DNA from: Lunularia cruciata
Lineage: Eukaryota > Streptophyta > Marchantiopsida > Lunulariales > Lunulariaceae
DNA: 64,000 nt
Assembly (NCBI GenBank): GCA_948567375.1
Contig: OX419758.1
Coordinates: 35,355,473-35,419,472 of the forward strand
Direction of reading: 5' to 3'
Part shown: positions 22,700-33,572 of the stretch, piece after piece
How the letters are laid out: the number at the start of each line of letters is the position of its first letter
How positions within the stretch are numbered: position 1 is the first letter of the stretch
Notes under the pieces: model-generated
What the model saw: the letters and a program-made list of their open reading frames with translations, nothing else
What the model was told of the DNA's origin: nothing
Database searches by the model: none
Made by a program: the position numbers and the translations under genes

Positions 22700-25400
22700 T
22701 CTCTAAGGCATTGTAGATGACATCTATGGCTCCTAGATGTCCCACTACAGGTGTGGTAAGTGGTGATGGGGTGCATGATGGACAATCTACTAGTTAGCCA
22801 CTTACTACTACACAAATTGAGTTTAGCACAATGTTGGAGGTGGCTCAGCTGATTATGCACTATTAGTTATTTTTAGCCAATGACATGCGTACATTGGGAG
22901 TCGACCCAACCCCAATGTTTTGGTTGGCTACCATGCTTTGTGAGGGTAGGGATGATGTGGTCCCTACTACTAGAGCAGAGGTGGTTGATAGTGGAGCTGA
23001 CTTGATCGAGGAGCATAGGATCTGCTTAGTGACCAGTGGTTTATGGTAGGCAGTGGTGGCTAGATTGGAGGAGTTACCAGCTAGACTGGCCTTTGAGAGA
23101 GTGTGGTTTACACTTGTGTTGTCCTATTGGATAATTAAAGGGGGAATTTATTTTTTGGTGGGACCTTTAGTCCCACCAAACAAAAACACCACCGAGAGTT
23201 TTATTAGACTCTACTGCGCAGCCCCTTATGTTGGGGAAGGTTGCAATTGTCGGTCTAGGGTTACAAAAGACCAATGTGGAGAGGTATCCATTTCAGATCC
23301 AAATATCTCTAGGTGGTGGTTTGACACAATATATCACACGTGGGGAGCTTGTTGTCCAGGTTTACTTGGTCATCCAATTGATAGCTTGGTAGCGAGATCT
23401 CAGGCTATTGCGACCATAGTTGAGTCATATGATGTGCTAGTTGGTAGAGTGGTGCTATACCCCATTTGTTTCAATATTGACTATTAGGAGGAGACAGCCT
23501 CCTATAGACCAGGTTGGCAGTCAGGTGAGGGACGAGTATGTCACCTACTAGTATGCTTCAATAGTGACAATCTTTGCTCACTACAGTCCAAGACCATGGC
23601 ACCATCAGTTTCAGCTATTAGTGGTGTTGCTACTTGGCCTAGTGACTCATTGGAATGGAACGCCCATGTAGAGGATACTCCAGTACCAAAAGAGATCACT
23701 CGGATTTGGAGTATGAGTGGGATTGTTCCATCCACCTTGGATGTTCTATTGTGGAGTTTGGAAGAGGAATTGTAGCAGCATGTAGATCTATTGGTGCAGT
23801 AGGTTTGGAGTGGAACCTTTGTACCACCACAAGATGAGTATGAGGATGAGCCTCTAGAGTCTATTACCTTGACACCTCTGTGTAATACCAAGAGCTAGCC
23901 ATATGATCTAGATGTGAAATTTGGTTTGGTAACATCTGGAAGGATGTTACACAAGAAAGACTGAATCAATCAGAAAGAGGTATCACCAAAAGGGGACTTC
24001 TACTAATAGAGTTGGAACCGAAATATGCCTGAAATCTTTCAAGGCAATTTTGGAGGCTTAAACGGATGAATTAGGCCTCAAAAATGTGCTGATTTTCCCT
24101 CCTCTTAGTAGAGGAAAGGTTGGCCTTCCCTCCCCCTACTTTTTCTCATTGAGAGCTTTCCAACTGTACCTCACTCATGTGATTTTGAGATTCCTACCGG
24201 AAGATTCCCTAAAATATTCCCTCCAGTCAAAGCTTGTTTGACCAACCAGATAGGACCAAGACTGACATGTCACCCATCCAAGTAAGTAATCCAAGGGTGG
24301 AGCTTGCTGACATGTCATCTATCTATGTACCTAATCCTATGGTGGAGCTTCATTGGAGGAGATTTGCTTTGCCTATATAATAAAGAGAAGGTGCTCCTTT
24401 GGGGCATCGGAGTTTGAGTGTGAAAGTGTGGGTTTCTCATGGTGTGTTTCTCTCCAGGTCTCCTATCCTTGGATTATTACATCTGGATATCACGTTCATT
24501 GTTTGGCAATATCCAATAGAGGGAATATGTCTATTGGAGTTGTTTGGTGGGATTGGCACCGGATAAGTTGCGGTATTACAGGCAGGTATACGAGTACAAA
24601 GGTACTTGTATGTGGAGAGAGATGCTAGGCGAGTCTCTCTCCATCATGTGGCACACTTAGCCTATCAATATCTTGAGTTATTACCACTGTCAACAGTCAA
24701 GGGTTACCAGAAGGTCATACCAACAGACATTTCTTTGTTTGAAGTGCATGATCTGGAGCAACATGGTCTTGTTCATTTGGTGATTTTTGGATAGCCATGT
24801 CAGGGGCATACACATGTTGGCCAAGGTTTGGGTCTTTAGGATCCTCATTTTGGTGTGTTTTGAGAGATATTACAAATACTACAACATCTCTAGGCTCATC
24901 AGTCCATTTCTCCAATTTACATTTTGGAGAACGTTCCTTTGATGGGTGATTCTCACACCAGAGTGGTAGCGAGTACACATCAGGTCCATTCTTGGATGGG
25001 ACGTATTGTATTGTTAGATGCAGCCAAAGTGGGATCACGGGCTCATTATCTTCATCTTTGGTGGACAAACCTCTTACCTAAAGATTTTCTATAGCGTGCA
25101 TATGATGGGATTTAGTGACGACCACATCCTTGTTGATGACATCTTGGATGTTGGGCGTCAGTCTTCAGCAGTGGTAGTGGCTGATAGGTCACATATGGTA
25201 GTGGTGAACCTAGTTGGACAACCTAGAGCTGCTTTTCTCACACTTATAAGTTTCCCAAGTTCTCATGCTTTTTGAAAGGGAGGTCTTGGATTGGTTTGGA
25301 CTCATAGTTACAACAATTGGTGGAGCCCAACGCTGCTAAGGGAGAGCGGGAAATGGGTTTTTGCTTTGGTATTATTTTTGTTCTAGCAATATCAGAGGCA
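22700..25400 (+). other. Unassigned region between gag and pol of G1
   Basis: About 2.7 kb (including a Y solo LTR) between gag and reverse transcriptase, collinear with 52.6-54.6 kb of G2. Blocks such as ISDPNISRWWFD and YVGEGCNCRSRVT are shared at protein level, so it was once coding. No protease or other domain could be named. Decayed. Confidence 0.6.
23881..24481 (+). mobile_element. Solo LTR of family Y inside G1
   Basis: 601 bp from TGTAATACCAAGAGC to GGATTATTACA. It is flanked by TCTG on both sides, and the flanks rejoin into sequence matching G2. It has a promoter-like TATATAATAAAGAG near 24375 and the family words GGTATCACC and TTTGACCAACC. No internal region. Confidence 0.88.
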
Positions 25401-25979
25401 TCTAGGCGTCAAGTGTTAGGTCAAGCTATGGACCTGAACTGTTTGACCTAGATTATGAGCCTTGGCTTGGTAGAGCAACATAGGATGCGCTTGATAGGCA
25501 TCACCACTCGGATACTTGTGAGCCTTGTGCCTATTGAGATGATTTAGGCACATGTTGGGGGTGATGGACCAAGTGGATAGGGTATTCTTGGGACGCAGCT
25601 AGTAGCTACTAAGATGGTGGACTACTTGGAGTCCATCCAGGTGAGCGTAGGCTACTTTGATTACACTCTTGGTCTACTTGGAATGTTGTTAGAGGACATG
25701 TGGAGCTTGCAGCTAGAGTGGAAGGAGTTTTTCACACTAAGGTTGGGACCTCTAGTGCTTGGAAGCATGACGCTATTGCTCCCAAGGTCCAGTGGAGCAA
25801 CTAGTCAATATGTCTTCCACTCCTACTACAATTACAGAGGATACTTGGGAGCCATATCTTGGACCCAAGCTTATAGGAGAGGAAAGACGGAGGCTTTAGA
25901 GGTTCTTGAGGAGCTACATGAGTTGTTTTGCCTTCAGTATGAAGGATTTGGGTGCTCTAAAGGGACCTAGTATACAGAT

Positions 25980-28200
25980 TGAGCTGACTAATGATACACT
26001 AGCTTCTAGACGTACTTATTGATATAGTGATATGGAAAGGACATTGATTTAGAATCGGAGTAGCAACCTTTTTGAGGCTGGTTTGGTAGAGATTTCACAT
26101 GGAGAGTATGCATCAGCAATAGTGATTCCAGCCAAGAAAGATATGCATGGCAACCACCCAGATAGGTGGATGTGTGGAGATTACCATCCTATCAACCAAT
26201 ATACTAGGGTTGATCTATATGCCATGCTTACACCGAAGGAGATCTTTGATGTCATTGGGCATGCAAAGGTCTTTAGTTATTTGGATCTTCAAGCAGGATA
26301 TCATCAATTGCCAATCAAAGAAGAGGATAAGTCAAAGATAGCATTTTGTCTATTGATCCTCACGATAAGGATATATTATATTAGTGGAATTTCTTACCAT
26401 TTGGGTTAAAAGATGCTCTTGTTGAGTTCCACAAGGTCAATAGCACTACTGTGGAGGAGCATGAGAGATAGTTGTTGGAGGTGTTTGATAGGTTGAGATC
26501 TCATGGACTCAAATTATATCTTGGGAAGTGTAGGTTCTTCCATGAGCAGGTTGAGTATTTGGGTCACACTATCTACCCCAAAGGACTTGGTGTTCAGCAG
26601 ACCAAGGTGGAGGCTATTGCACATATTCTTTGACCTACAGATGTGAGCAGAGTGCAAGCATTCCTTGGGTTGGTGAAATTTTATCACCACTATGTTAGAG
26701 GATTTAGTGTCATTGCCAAGCCCATGATAAAGTTGACCAAGCTTACACATGAGTGGTGTTGGGGAGATGAGCAAGAGAGAGCTTTTGTAGAGCTCAAAGA
26801 GAGGTTGACATCTACTCCTATTTTGAGGAGACCGATCAGAGGATGACCATTTCAGGTTCACACTGATTGGAGTATGTTGGGGCTTAGAGCAGTGCTCACT
26901 CACCATGATGATGAGGGAAAGGAGTTTGTGATGGTCTATACTAGTTGCTCCAACAATTCAGCAGAGGCAAAGTATAGTTCATATGAGGGAGAGTGCTTGG
27001 TAGCAATTTGGGCAGTAGCAAATTTCTGATGTTATCTATTTGGTAACCCCTTCACTCTCATCACTAATCATCAACTACTAAAGTGGTTAATGGAGTCCAA
27101 CAAGCTTTCAGGAAAGCTTGCACGATGGACTCTGATTTTATAGGAGTATAATTTCACAGTTATTCACAGACCTAGAGTGGTGAACTATAATGCAAATGGG
27201 TTGAGTAGAAACCCATGTCCCAGCCAATAGGATCAGACCAAAGCACATTGGCATGGTGAGATAGATGAGGAGATGGTGCCAGGTTGGCATGCATCTGCCT
27301 TTCTTTGTATATTTTTTGAGACTTTGGTAGTATCTCTCTCATTGCATACATGAGGAGTTATTGAGGTCATAGATCCAAAAAGTGAAGATATTGGTACAAT
27401 TCAGCAAGACATTCATGATGATATCATAGTGATGGACTATCTTTGCATTGGTGTTGTGGGTGGCATAATTGGGACCAAGGAGAGAGATCATGTTCTTCAG
27501 CAAGCCAGATGGTTCAGACTGGAAGACAGAGACCTTTGCGTGTATAGGAGGATGGTAGAGTGAGAGTAGTACTTCTTCCATCTTAGAGACTAAAGTTGAT
27601 TTGTCATGCTCATGAGGAGCTAGGACATTTTGGAGTAAAGCGCATATATATCTTACTCTAGAGTCATTATTGGTGGCGTGGTATGCAGACCAATGTCCAA
27701 CGGTTTGTTGATAGATGTGTAATTTGTGACCGAGTTAGAGCATCATTCAATGCTCCTACGCCACAATTGCACCCATTACCTATCATGTGATTGGATTACG
27801 GTTGGAGTTTGGACTTTGCCGGAACTTTACCGTTGACCGTGAGACATCATCGGTATGTTTTAGTGATGGTGGAGCATGTATCCAAGTGGATTGAGTTGGT
27901 GGCACTTCCTGACAAGTCCAATGAATGTACGACTCATTCATTCTTGGATCAAGTTCTCAATCATTTTGGCACACCAACTAAGAATTTGACTGATCAGGGT
28001 ATAGAGTTCTTGGGGGAATTTTAGGTCTTGTGTGACAAAGCTTTAATTGATTGTATTACCTCCCAAGATCACCCTGAGACAGATGGCTTAGCAAAGAGAG
28101 TGGTTCATATAATGAAGAGAAGATTGTGAAAGTATGGTTTGCAGAGAGGCCACTTGGGAGATTAGGATCTCCAATTAGCTTGGTTTGGCCATGGGCTATC
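25980..28200 (+). other. pol part of G1 (reverse transcriptase, RNase H, integrase; fossil)
   Basis: Reverse transcriptase landmarks include VFSYLDLQAGYHQLPI and the stretch before RNase H AFLGLVKFYHHYVRGFS. The integrase core has DYGWSLDFAGTLPL and WIELVALPDKS. Collinear with G2 at 55.2-59.2 kb. Decayed. Confidence 0.8.
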
Positions 28201-28529
28201 GGTTCAGCCGGAAAGCCTCCTTAGCATCCTTCTCTCCTTATTTATTACTCTATGGAAGAGATCCAGATTTACCTATAGCTATTTGTCAAGATGCTACTAT
28301 AGTCTTGGACTTGGATGATCTCGATGAGTGGGTGAGCGTATGTTCTCAATGGGCAAAGATCTTTTGGAGAGTGATGCTGATGGCCTTTGAGAACTTGGCG
28401 ATTGCCCAACATAGGGATACCTTACATTATGCTACTATTTGAGGAAGAGGTTATGAACACTCAATTTGTCAATTTCATCCAAGTGACTATGTATATCTAC
28501 AATAGACAACACCGATTGCACTTGATGTT

Positions 28530-28829
28530 TTGAGAGTGTATGAGGTTTTGCCATCTAAATTTTTTGTGTTGGAAGGACATGATGGTGTTTTTTGGAAGGA
28601 TCATGTGTACAATTGGGCACCATGCCACCGCCCAAACATTGATTGTACTATGGACTCAAGCTTGGAACTTGTATTTGTAGGCTTGATGTGTATATTATGC
28701 GGCTCTTCTAGTAGAGTTGCCACTATGTTAGTGTGTGATAGTTGTTCGAGAGGATGGCATAGGGCATGTATGACTCCTCCTCTCACAGTGGTTCCTCAAG
28801 GACAGTGGTTATGTCTTAGATGTAATTGA
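28530..28829 (+). other. C-terminal pol part of G1 with PHD finger
   Basis: After the integrase comes a segment with FVLEGHDGVFWKDHVYNW, then a Cys4-His-Cys3 pattern over about 28688-28826: CILC, CDSC, WHRAC and CLRC, with Trp ahead of the last pair (GQWLC). This is the PHD zinc-finger layout, known in host proteins as a reader of histone H3 tails. The same module is at 59.76-59.9 kb in G2, so it belongs to the element and not to a host gene. Confidence 0.8.
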
Positions 28830-28996
28830 CTTGTAGCTAGTTCATCCTTTATATGGTATAGATTGCATACAGACGACTAATGATGGGGTTTGATAGCACC
28901 CTGCCTCTTGATCTTTGCCAATCATAGGATATACCATATACTTGGAGTAGATGGTTATCTGGAGTTAGAGGGACCTAACCGCCAGGTAGAGGGGAA

Positions 28997-29122
28997 ATTG
29001 TGGCACTTTAGAGTTCATGTATGACTTATGTGTGAGTTGTGCTTCTATAGTGTATGATGTTGACAGCAATGTATGTTGTGTAGCGATGTATGTTGTGTAG
29101 CAATGTATATATGCATGACAAT
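28997..29122 (+). repeat. Direct repeat R, copy before G1 3' LTR
   Basis: ATTGTGGCACTTTAGAGTTC through ATATATGCATGACA, repeated at 29568-29674 on the other side of the LTR core, and twice in G2. Confidence 0.85.
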
Positions 29123-29674
29123 TGTCACACCATTTGTAGTGTCGCATCTAGATTGTTTGTATACTTGAGTTCCAATGATAATAGTTAGAGGCATTTTGGC
29201 AGTCACTCATAGACTACTTTCTGATGGTTAGATTTTGTGTTCAGGGTATTGGCTTCATGGTGGGTCCCATTGTCACTTGCATCATCTGCACCGTTGGGTG
29301 TGCCATCAGCATGACCGTTGGGATAAGACCTAGGTCAAAATCAGGAGTATACCCTGGGAGTGCAGCTCCAAAGAGCTTACTTCTCTGATGTTGAGCCTTT
29401 GAGTTCCTGGCTAGAGTGGACAGAAAGCTGATGAGCATCACCTGGAGTCTCTTAGCTAGAGTGGGTGTGGCTCGACTGTAATCAATGCCCTATTGTTAGC
29501 AAGTTGTTGAGGATCAGATCAAGTACTGATCTGATTTGAGTTGATTCAAGTTGTAAACTATCTTATTATTGTGGCACTTTAGAGTTCATGTATGACTTAT
29601 ATGTGAGTTGTGCTTCTATAGTGTATGTTCTTGACAGTGATGTATGTTGTGTAGCGATGTATATATGCACAACA
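29123..29674 (+). repeat. 3' LTR of G1
   Basis: Core TGTCACACCATTTGTAGTG to ATCTTATT (29123-29567), then the R segment (29568-29674) ending GCACAACA. The following ATCT matches the left flank of the element, so R lies inside the inserted unit. Confidence 0.82.
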
Positions 29675-30970
29675 ATCTTCATATCTAAGTGGTTGGATCA
29701 TGTAGAACTCCTCCTCTAGATCTCCATTGAGGAAAGCATTAAAATTTTTCATTGGATAGAGCTTCCACTTATTTAAAATGGCCAACACTAAGAGAGTATA
29801 AATTGACATTTTTGCAACAAGGTTGAATTTTTCATCAAATTAATTCCATATTGCTCTGAATAGCCATTTTCCATTAGTCTTGCCTTCTACCTATTCAAAA
29901 AACTATCAGAATTTCTCTTGATCTTACCAATCAACATGCATCAAATTGCCTCCTTACCTTCATACTGGGAAGTAAATCCACCAACTCCTATGTTTGTTGT
30001 TGATGTAATGTTGCAACTTCAAGCTCCATGGCTTGCACCCAATCTGGAGGATGCATTGCTTTCTCAAGAGAATCTGGTTCTCATTCTTGGATCTCATTCT
30101 TGGATAGCCTTTGCCAAATATGCATGGTGTTAGGACAAAGACCTTTCAACTTGAAAGAGTCTAATCATACATTTGACAAATGTACCTCTTCTTCATTGAG
30201 GCATGGGTTCAGGTTGAGAAGTAGTACTTGTAACCTTATCTAAAGAAATTGGAATCTTTCAACTACATGACTTACCATTTGTTCTATTGAAGGATTGGAA
30301 ATATAAGTGTACAAAGTAGTGAGTAAATGTACTACAAATTGCCAAACCTGGACTGAAGGCTTCTAAGTAGCCTATCCTGACCAAGGATTTATAAATGGAT
30401 GAGAACAAGAGTGCTCACTGATAATATCCATGGTGATTGAAGTACTAGCTTGTGGAACAAAAATGCTATTTGGACCAATCAAAGAGGTAGAGTGCAAAGA
30501 CTTCTTTTTTTTGCTTTAGGATCTAAGTTTTGCCTCTTCTTATCAAGAACATGAAAAAAATACAACCAAAAACATTCAAATTTGATAAATTAGGTTTCTT
30601 ATGTGTAAAAATATTTTTGGAGTAGGAATCCTTCTCCATATAGTCTATTAAGGAGTTAGCCTAATTTAATCTTAGATTGCTTCTTATAACAAGTCTTTTT
30701 ATAATGAATTTTTTATTTACAGAAATTGCAAAACCTGTCCATCTTGGACTTGCCTTGTGTCCTTGTGAGGATAGACCTCTCCACTGAGGATAGACCTCTC
30801 CACTGGCATCTCCACAAAGTGAACTTCCGCTTCCTCTTTGTCTTGCTCAACCTCTCCCAACAAACAACATCTGATCTTGAGCTACAATACCATTGCCACC
30901 ACCTTGCAACCACATCTCTGCATAAACTAACATGGGGACTAGCTCGTCAAATAGAAGGCAATCACATAGA

Positions 30971-31034
30971 ACACAAGAAGGATGGGAAGACCACATCAAG
31001 CCGTACAAGGGAGAGACAAAAGAGGATAAATAGA
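30971..31034 (+). repeat. GCGACC dispersed repeat, copy B (partial)
   Basis: Keeps AAGAAGGATGGGAAGACC, CATCAAGCCGTACAAGG, GAGAGACAAAAG and GATAAATAG. The GGCGACCGCG head is missing. Lies within copia C2. Confidence 0.65.
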
Positions 31035-31040
31035 GGATAT

Positions 31041-31149
31041 AATATCTCTAAGGCTATAGATGGCTAGTCAAATAGAGGATAAATATCTCTAAAGGCTATA
31101 GATGTCTAGTCAAATAGAGGTTAAATATCTCTAAAGGCTATAGATGTCT
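31041..31149. repeat. 42-bp tandem repeat in copia C2
   Basis: Units beginning AATATCTCTAA.GGCTATAG at 31041, 31082 and 31124; about 2.6 copies, nearly identical. Confidence 0.85.
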
Positions 31150-31690
31150 CAAAAGGTTTATACTTCTTTGGTAGACTTTGAATAATATGAAGAATTAGAT
31201 CAGCATTTTCAACCTTAACTCCTATGCTATTCAACTTCTCAACCAACCCACTGAGATATTTAGATTGTCCATCTTAACCTCCATTAATTATTGCTTCAAT
31301 TGAAGCTTTCTGCCTTTGTCAATGTCAAAAACATTTGCCAATGCATCCTAGCGTCCTTGGGAGTAACAATTTCTTGTATGTAACTAAATAGTGGTGGTGA
31401 AATATACAAAGAAAATTAGTTCATAGCTTGATTAACCTGTTTCTTCCAAGCACGAACTTCAAGACCTGAAGGAGCTCTAGCAGGAAAAGTTTCAACCCAT
31501 ATGACAAGATCAAAGAATTCTTGTACTTTCAATAAGGAAAAAAATTGGTATTTGTATATTGAATAATTGTTCTTTGTCAAGATGCAACAATAAATATAGA
31601 GTTTAGTTCTCATGGTATAAATTGATAAGCTCAGATCAGTTTGCAATGGAAACCTCTCACCAATTTGAACTTAAAGGCTCAAACAATCTC

Positions 31691-31707
31691 TCCTCTGCTT
31701 TAATACC
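31691..31707 (-). other. Primer-binding site of copia C2
   Basis: On the minus strand TGGTATTAAAGCAGAGG follows directly after the 5' LTR; it resembles TGGTATCAGAGC, the initiator tRNA-Met site used by plant copia elements. Confidence 0.7.
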
Positions 31708-31838
31708 AAAGTTAATCGAAGAATGGTATGCAAGACACTATATACATAAGGACGAGAAATGTATACAAGTGTGTTCAGTCTCTTTCCACAATAAAACTAA
31801 AATAATATTAAAGATTTATAACTATACCTCGTCCACCA
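31708..31838 (-). repeat. 5' LTR of copia C2
   Basis: Shares AGAGACTGAACACACTTGT and CATACCATTCTT-like end words with the 3' LTR. Just outside it (31839-31876) lie GAATGATATGC and a TATATA run that look like another LTR end, suggesting a tandem LTR remnant. Confidence 0.65.
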
Positions 31839-31873
31839 AAGAATGATATGCAGAACTCTCTATATATGATATG

Positions 31874-31876
<3 letters not shown>

Positions 31877-31910
<34 letters not shown>
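31877..31910. repeat. (TA)n microsatellite
   Basis: About seventeen TA units next to the copia C2 5' LTR. Confidence 0.9.
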
Positions 31911-31914
<4 letters not shown>

Positions 31915-31974
31915 GATTAAGAAACATATCGCGTACACTAACCGGGAAGAAAATTAGCTTGTAATGAAGAAAAA

Positions 31975-32250
31975 ACGAAGGGTGGGAAGATCCATCTTTC
32001 GTTTTCTCTACGTGGTCGCCTTTTTCTTATACATGCCAATTGATGAGAAGATCCATCAAGCCGTACAAGGGAGGGACGATAAAGGTAAAATGGAATTGAG
32101 TCCCAATAGAGCCTATATGAGAAATCAATTGCAATTTGCATTTATAAATAATTGCAATTGACAATTGCAATCAATCACAATTGGCATGTATAAGAAAACG
32201 AAATAAGGCGACCGCGCAGGATCAACGAAGGATGGGAAGACCCCATCAAG
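31975..32250. repeat. Foldback cluster of GCGACC repeats (copies C and D)
   Basis: At 31985-32042 the head of the repeat is in minus orientation; at 32179-32240 the matching head is in plus orientation. Both carry the same flank AATTGGCATGTATAAGAAAA on their inner side. Between them are a plus-oriented body (32047-32113: CATCAAGCCGTACAAGG to CCCAATAGAGCC) and a small palindrome-rich stretch of CAATTGCAATT words. The whole could fold into a long hairpin with arms of about 60 bp. Confidence 0.75.
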
Positions 32251-33474
32251 TATTTATAAGTATGGTTGGAGATATCTAAGACGATACTCCAATTGCGATA
32301 CTGAACTTCAAGTATCAGTTCGCTGACTAGTATCGGTTAGCCATGTACAAATTGTAATTTGAATTTGTTATTAATTGGTAATCAACAAACTAGGTCCGCG
32401 GTAATCAGTCGGTTGGCGAGGACGACTTGAGTCTTGTACCAATCCTCGTAGCGTGAATATATAAATATAAATTATTGGTATGTGATGGATATATTGAACA
32501 CGATACATTTTCATAAATTGATTGAATGTTAAAAAATTATATTTCTGTAAATTTGGTTTTATAATATAACCATTTGGTAAGCCCGCCTCTTGTTTCTTCG
32601 CATTTGATTCTCATAGTTTATCTAGGCAACAGAGAGTTTCATTAATTCCTGAAAAAGGTAAGGTAACAAGAAGGATTGAAGATCGCATCAATCCGACGAA
32701 GATAAATATAAACAGGAAAAGAATATAATTTAGTTTTAATAATATTAGTATAAAATATTATATACTATTTCATATCTTATAATAAAAATATATTTTTATA
32801 CTATGCTATATTAAAAAAATATTAATATATTTTTATTTAATTATTAATCGAGAATAAGACGAACACATGGAGGATGGAAAGAAAGAGAGACAGTTTCCAT
32901 TTGTTGTTAATAAGGAAATTCAAAATGCACTTACCATCTTGAGGTAAAGGTTCCCAATGTACAGAGTCTAGTATGATCGTTTATGGGTAGGAGTATTGAG
33001 GTGTTTAATCCCATTTGCTCCTATTGCTCCTTTATCTTTTATCCAGATGTGTATTTTGAATTTCCGTATTTAATGAAGATATAAATAATGTTTCATTATT
33101 AATTATTACTAAATTACATTTTATTTTCTCTAATTTATTTAAATTAATCTCATCTAAATTCCTATAAACATCAAGACATGGCAGCCCTGAGCAGTGTAGT
33201 TGGCAGCGCTAGAGAATATTTATTAAATATTAGTATAATATTTATTTAAATTTTTCATATTCTATTTTATTTAAAATTATAATTTCAGTCTATTTTCATT
33301 TTTATTTATAATTAAGATCGCATTACACATACACAATGAATATTCTATTTTAATCATAAACAAAAATTCAAAAGATCAGCTATTAAAATAAATAATGAAC
33401 ATCTAAATAAATAAATAACTATATAACTTTCAGTAATTTTCCGAGATCATCTTTTTCTACTATTTCCACATTAG
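32251..33474. other. AT-rich spacer, no gene seen
   Basis: Strongly AT-rich, especially 32480-32860 and 33050-33430, with no supported reading frame. No LTR or terminal repeat was recognised. Confidence 0.45.
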
Positions 33475-33572
33475 GTTTAGCCCCCATTTTTCGTAATTTT
33501 ATTTTTGTCTCATCCTTGTATGGCTCGATGGGGTTTTCCAATCGTTCATTTTTTCTACGCGGTCGCCCTTTA
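33475..33572 (-). repeat. GCGACC dispersed repeat, copy E
   Basis: On the minus strand: GGGCGACCGCGTAGAAAAAA, GATTGGAAAACCCCATC, GAGCCATACAAGG, then ATGGGGGCTAAACC. One of the two most complete copies. Confidence 0.75.

Larger units (their letters stand above)
16922..29674 (+). mobile_element. Ty3/gypsy retrotransposon G1 with PHD finger (decayed, nested)
   Basis: LTR core, a long leader (to about 21.2 kb), gag (about 21.3-22.3 kb, with two zinc-knuckle-like motifs near 22.14-22.29 kb), an unassigned region (about 22.7-25.4 kb), reverse transcriptase (about 26.0-26.64 kb), RNase H (about 26.64-27.2 kb), integrase (about 27.6-28.2 kb), a C-terminal part with a PHD finger (28.69-28.83 kb) and a 3' LTR. 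Reverse transcriptase before integrase marks Ty3/gypsy. It interrupts copia C2, with flanks sharing ATCT. Inserts inside it are a chromovirus solo LTR (16939-17339), a 2.35-kb unit (17951-20302) and a Y solo LTR (23881-24481); without them it is about 9.4 kb. It is broken well over ten times. The LTR cores differ by roughly a tenth of positions by eye, so it is old. G2 at 49.2-60.7 kb is the same family. Confidence 0.88.
29675..31707 (-). other. Right block of copia C2 (reverse transcriptase start to gag)
   Basis: Minus-strand pieces match the reverse transcriptase front of C1 near 29.68-29.8 kb, a linker around 29.9-30.2 kb, and gag at about 31.2-31.65 kb. It is interrupted by a GCGACC repeat (copy B) and a 42-bp tandem expansion. 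Decayed. Confidence 0.7.
15552..31838 (-). mobile_element. Ty1/copia retrotransposon C2, split by gypsy G1
   Basis: A minus-strand copia remnant in two blocks, 15552-16921 and 29675-31838, separated by G1. The left block carries RNase H and part of reverse transcriptase (complement of a YVDDL-type site near 16720-16745) and the 3' LTR. The right block carries the start of reverse transcriptase, a linker, gag and the 5' LTR with its primer site. The two blocks abut within reverse transcriptase when compared with C1. No integrase core is recognisable. The gag resembles that of C1 (QEFFDLVIWVETFPARAP against QELFDLVTGVDTCPLDAP), so both belong to one family or to sister families. It is broken in many places and is older than G1. 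Confidence 0.85.

Noticed and set aside
22322-22720. Gly/Arg-rich (RGG-like) open frame as a host RNA-binding gene
   Set aside because: It lies right after zinc knuckles of a gypsy gag and is repeated in G2; it is the gag tail.
28530-28829. PHD protein as an independent host gene
   Set aside because: The same module follows the integrase in both G1 and G2, so it belongs to the element.
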